Source: Flaccisagitta enflata
Taxonomy: Eukaryota; Chaetognatha; Sagittoidea; Aphragmophora
NCBI GenBank assembly: GCA_965153355.1
Contig: OZ231127.1
Location: forward strand, 37,882,001-37,946,000
DNA: 64,000 nucleotides
Direction: 5' to 3'
The position numbers and the translations under genes are program-made. The notes under the pieces are model-generated. The model was not told where the DNA came from and made no database searches. It worked only from the letters and a program-made list of their open reading frames with translations. Every line of letters begins with the position of its first letter. The stretch's first letter is position 1. Positions 63,901-64,000 of this stretch are shown here, piece after piece.

Positions 63901-64000
63901 AAAAATGACTTAGAAAGACTTAGAATGACTTAGAATGACTTAAAATAACTTAGAATGACTAAGAATGACTTAAAATGACTCATTATAACATAAAATGACA

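Larger units (their letters stand above)
62633..64000 (+). mobile_element. HINE with hugely expanded interior, truncated by window
   Basis: It starts 'gaaacaaggccaacacctat' and 'aagtcgcgtgcaggac', a family 5' end. The interior is three successive tandem arrays: 11-bp units, then 10-bp units, then 'gacttagaat'-type decamers from 63906. That last type is the same unit that follows the 5' end of the copy at 60190. The 3' hairpin is expected beyond base 64000. Confidence 0.65.

Noticed and set aside
62633-64000. Subtelomeric or centromeric satellite
   Set aside because: The array starts with a recognisable HINE 5' end and the decamer unit is found inside another HINE, so an element interior explains it better.

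Overview
This is a eukaryotic nuclear window, most likely from an animal and probably an aquatic invertebrate. The grounds are spliced GT-AG introns, a non-LTR retrotransposon, many non-autonomous DNA transposons and very long dinucleotide and trinucleotide arrays. The species cannot be named from the sequence. I see no convincing cellular gene, rRNA or tRNA in the 64 kb. Nearly every long open frame is a translated microsatellite, for example (GA)n as RE, (TG)n as CV and (GAA)n as E/K/R. The window is best read as nested mobile DNA.

Layout. Bases 1-4400 form a foldback-type element with about 130-bp inverted ends and inverted subterminal arrays. Bases 4.4-14 kb hold minisatellites, microsatellites, two TA-flanked MITEs and several copies of a Helitron2/Helentron-like non-autonomous family, called HINE here. 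Bases 14.1-19.6 kb lie between pogo-type inverted ends and contain a 0.7-kb (GAA)n tract and a head-to-head pair of 'family B' elements, which carry a GC palindrome and a 20-bp minisatellite. Bases 19.7-38.5 kb are mostly (GA)n, (TG)n and (CAA)n arrays with scattered HINEs, two clear MITEs, one strong hairpin and a 26-bp minisatellite.

The most informative region is 38.6-48.6 kb. A tandem repeat of about 160 bp was entered by two elements. One is a 7,883-bp DNA transposon (38927-46809) with inverted ends of at least 670 bp and a perfect 9-bp target duplication. The other is a 5'-truncated LINE (about 46880-48531). The DNA transposon carries a nearly intact gene of about nine exons (40487-45174). 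It encodes a DDE/RNase H-like transposase of roughly 810 residues with an N-terminal cysteine cluster. Six consecutive introns keep the reading phase. Two of them hold HINE insertions of two different subfamilies. The visible defects are one in-frame TGA and a frame break near the 5' end.

Bases 49-64 kb continue with (GAT)n and (GAAA)n arrays, a 974-bp mariner-type MITE, a hAT-like MITE nested in the microsatellite of a HINE, more HINEs, a small LINE remnant, and finally a HINE whose interior has expanded into 11-bp and 10-bp tandem arrays that run to the window edge.

The theme is that several unrelated non-autonomous families each carry a variable tandem array inside conserved ends. Much of the simple-sequence DNA here was therefore probably delivered or seeded by transposons.
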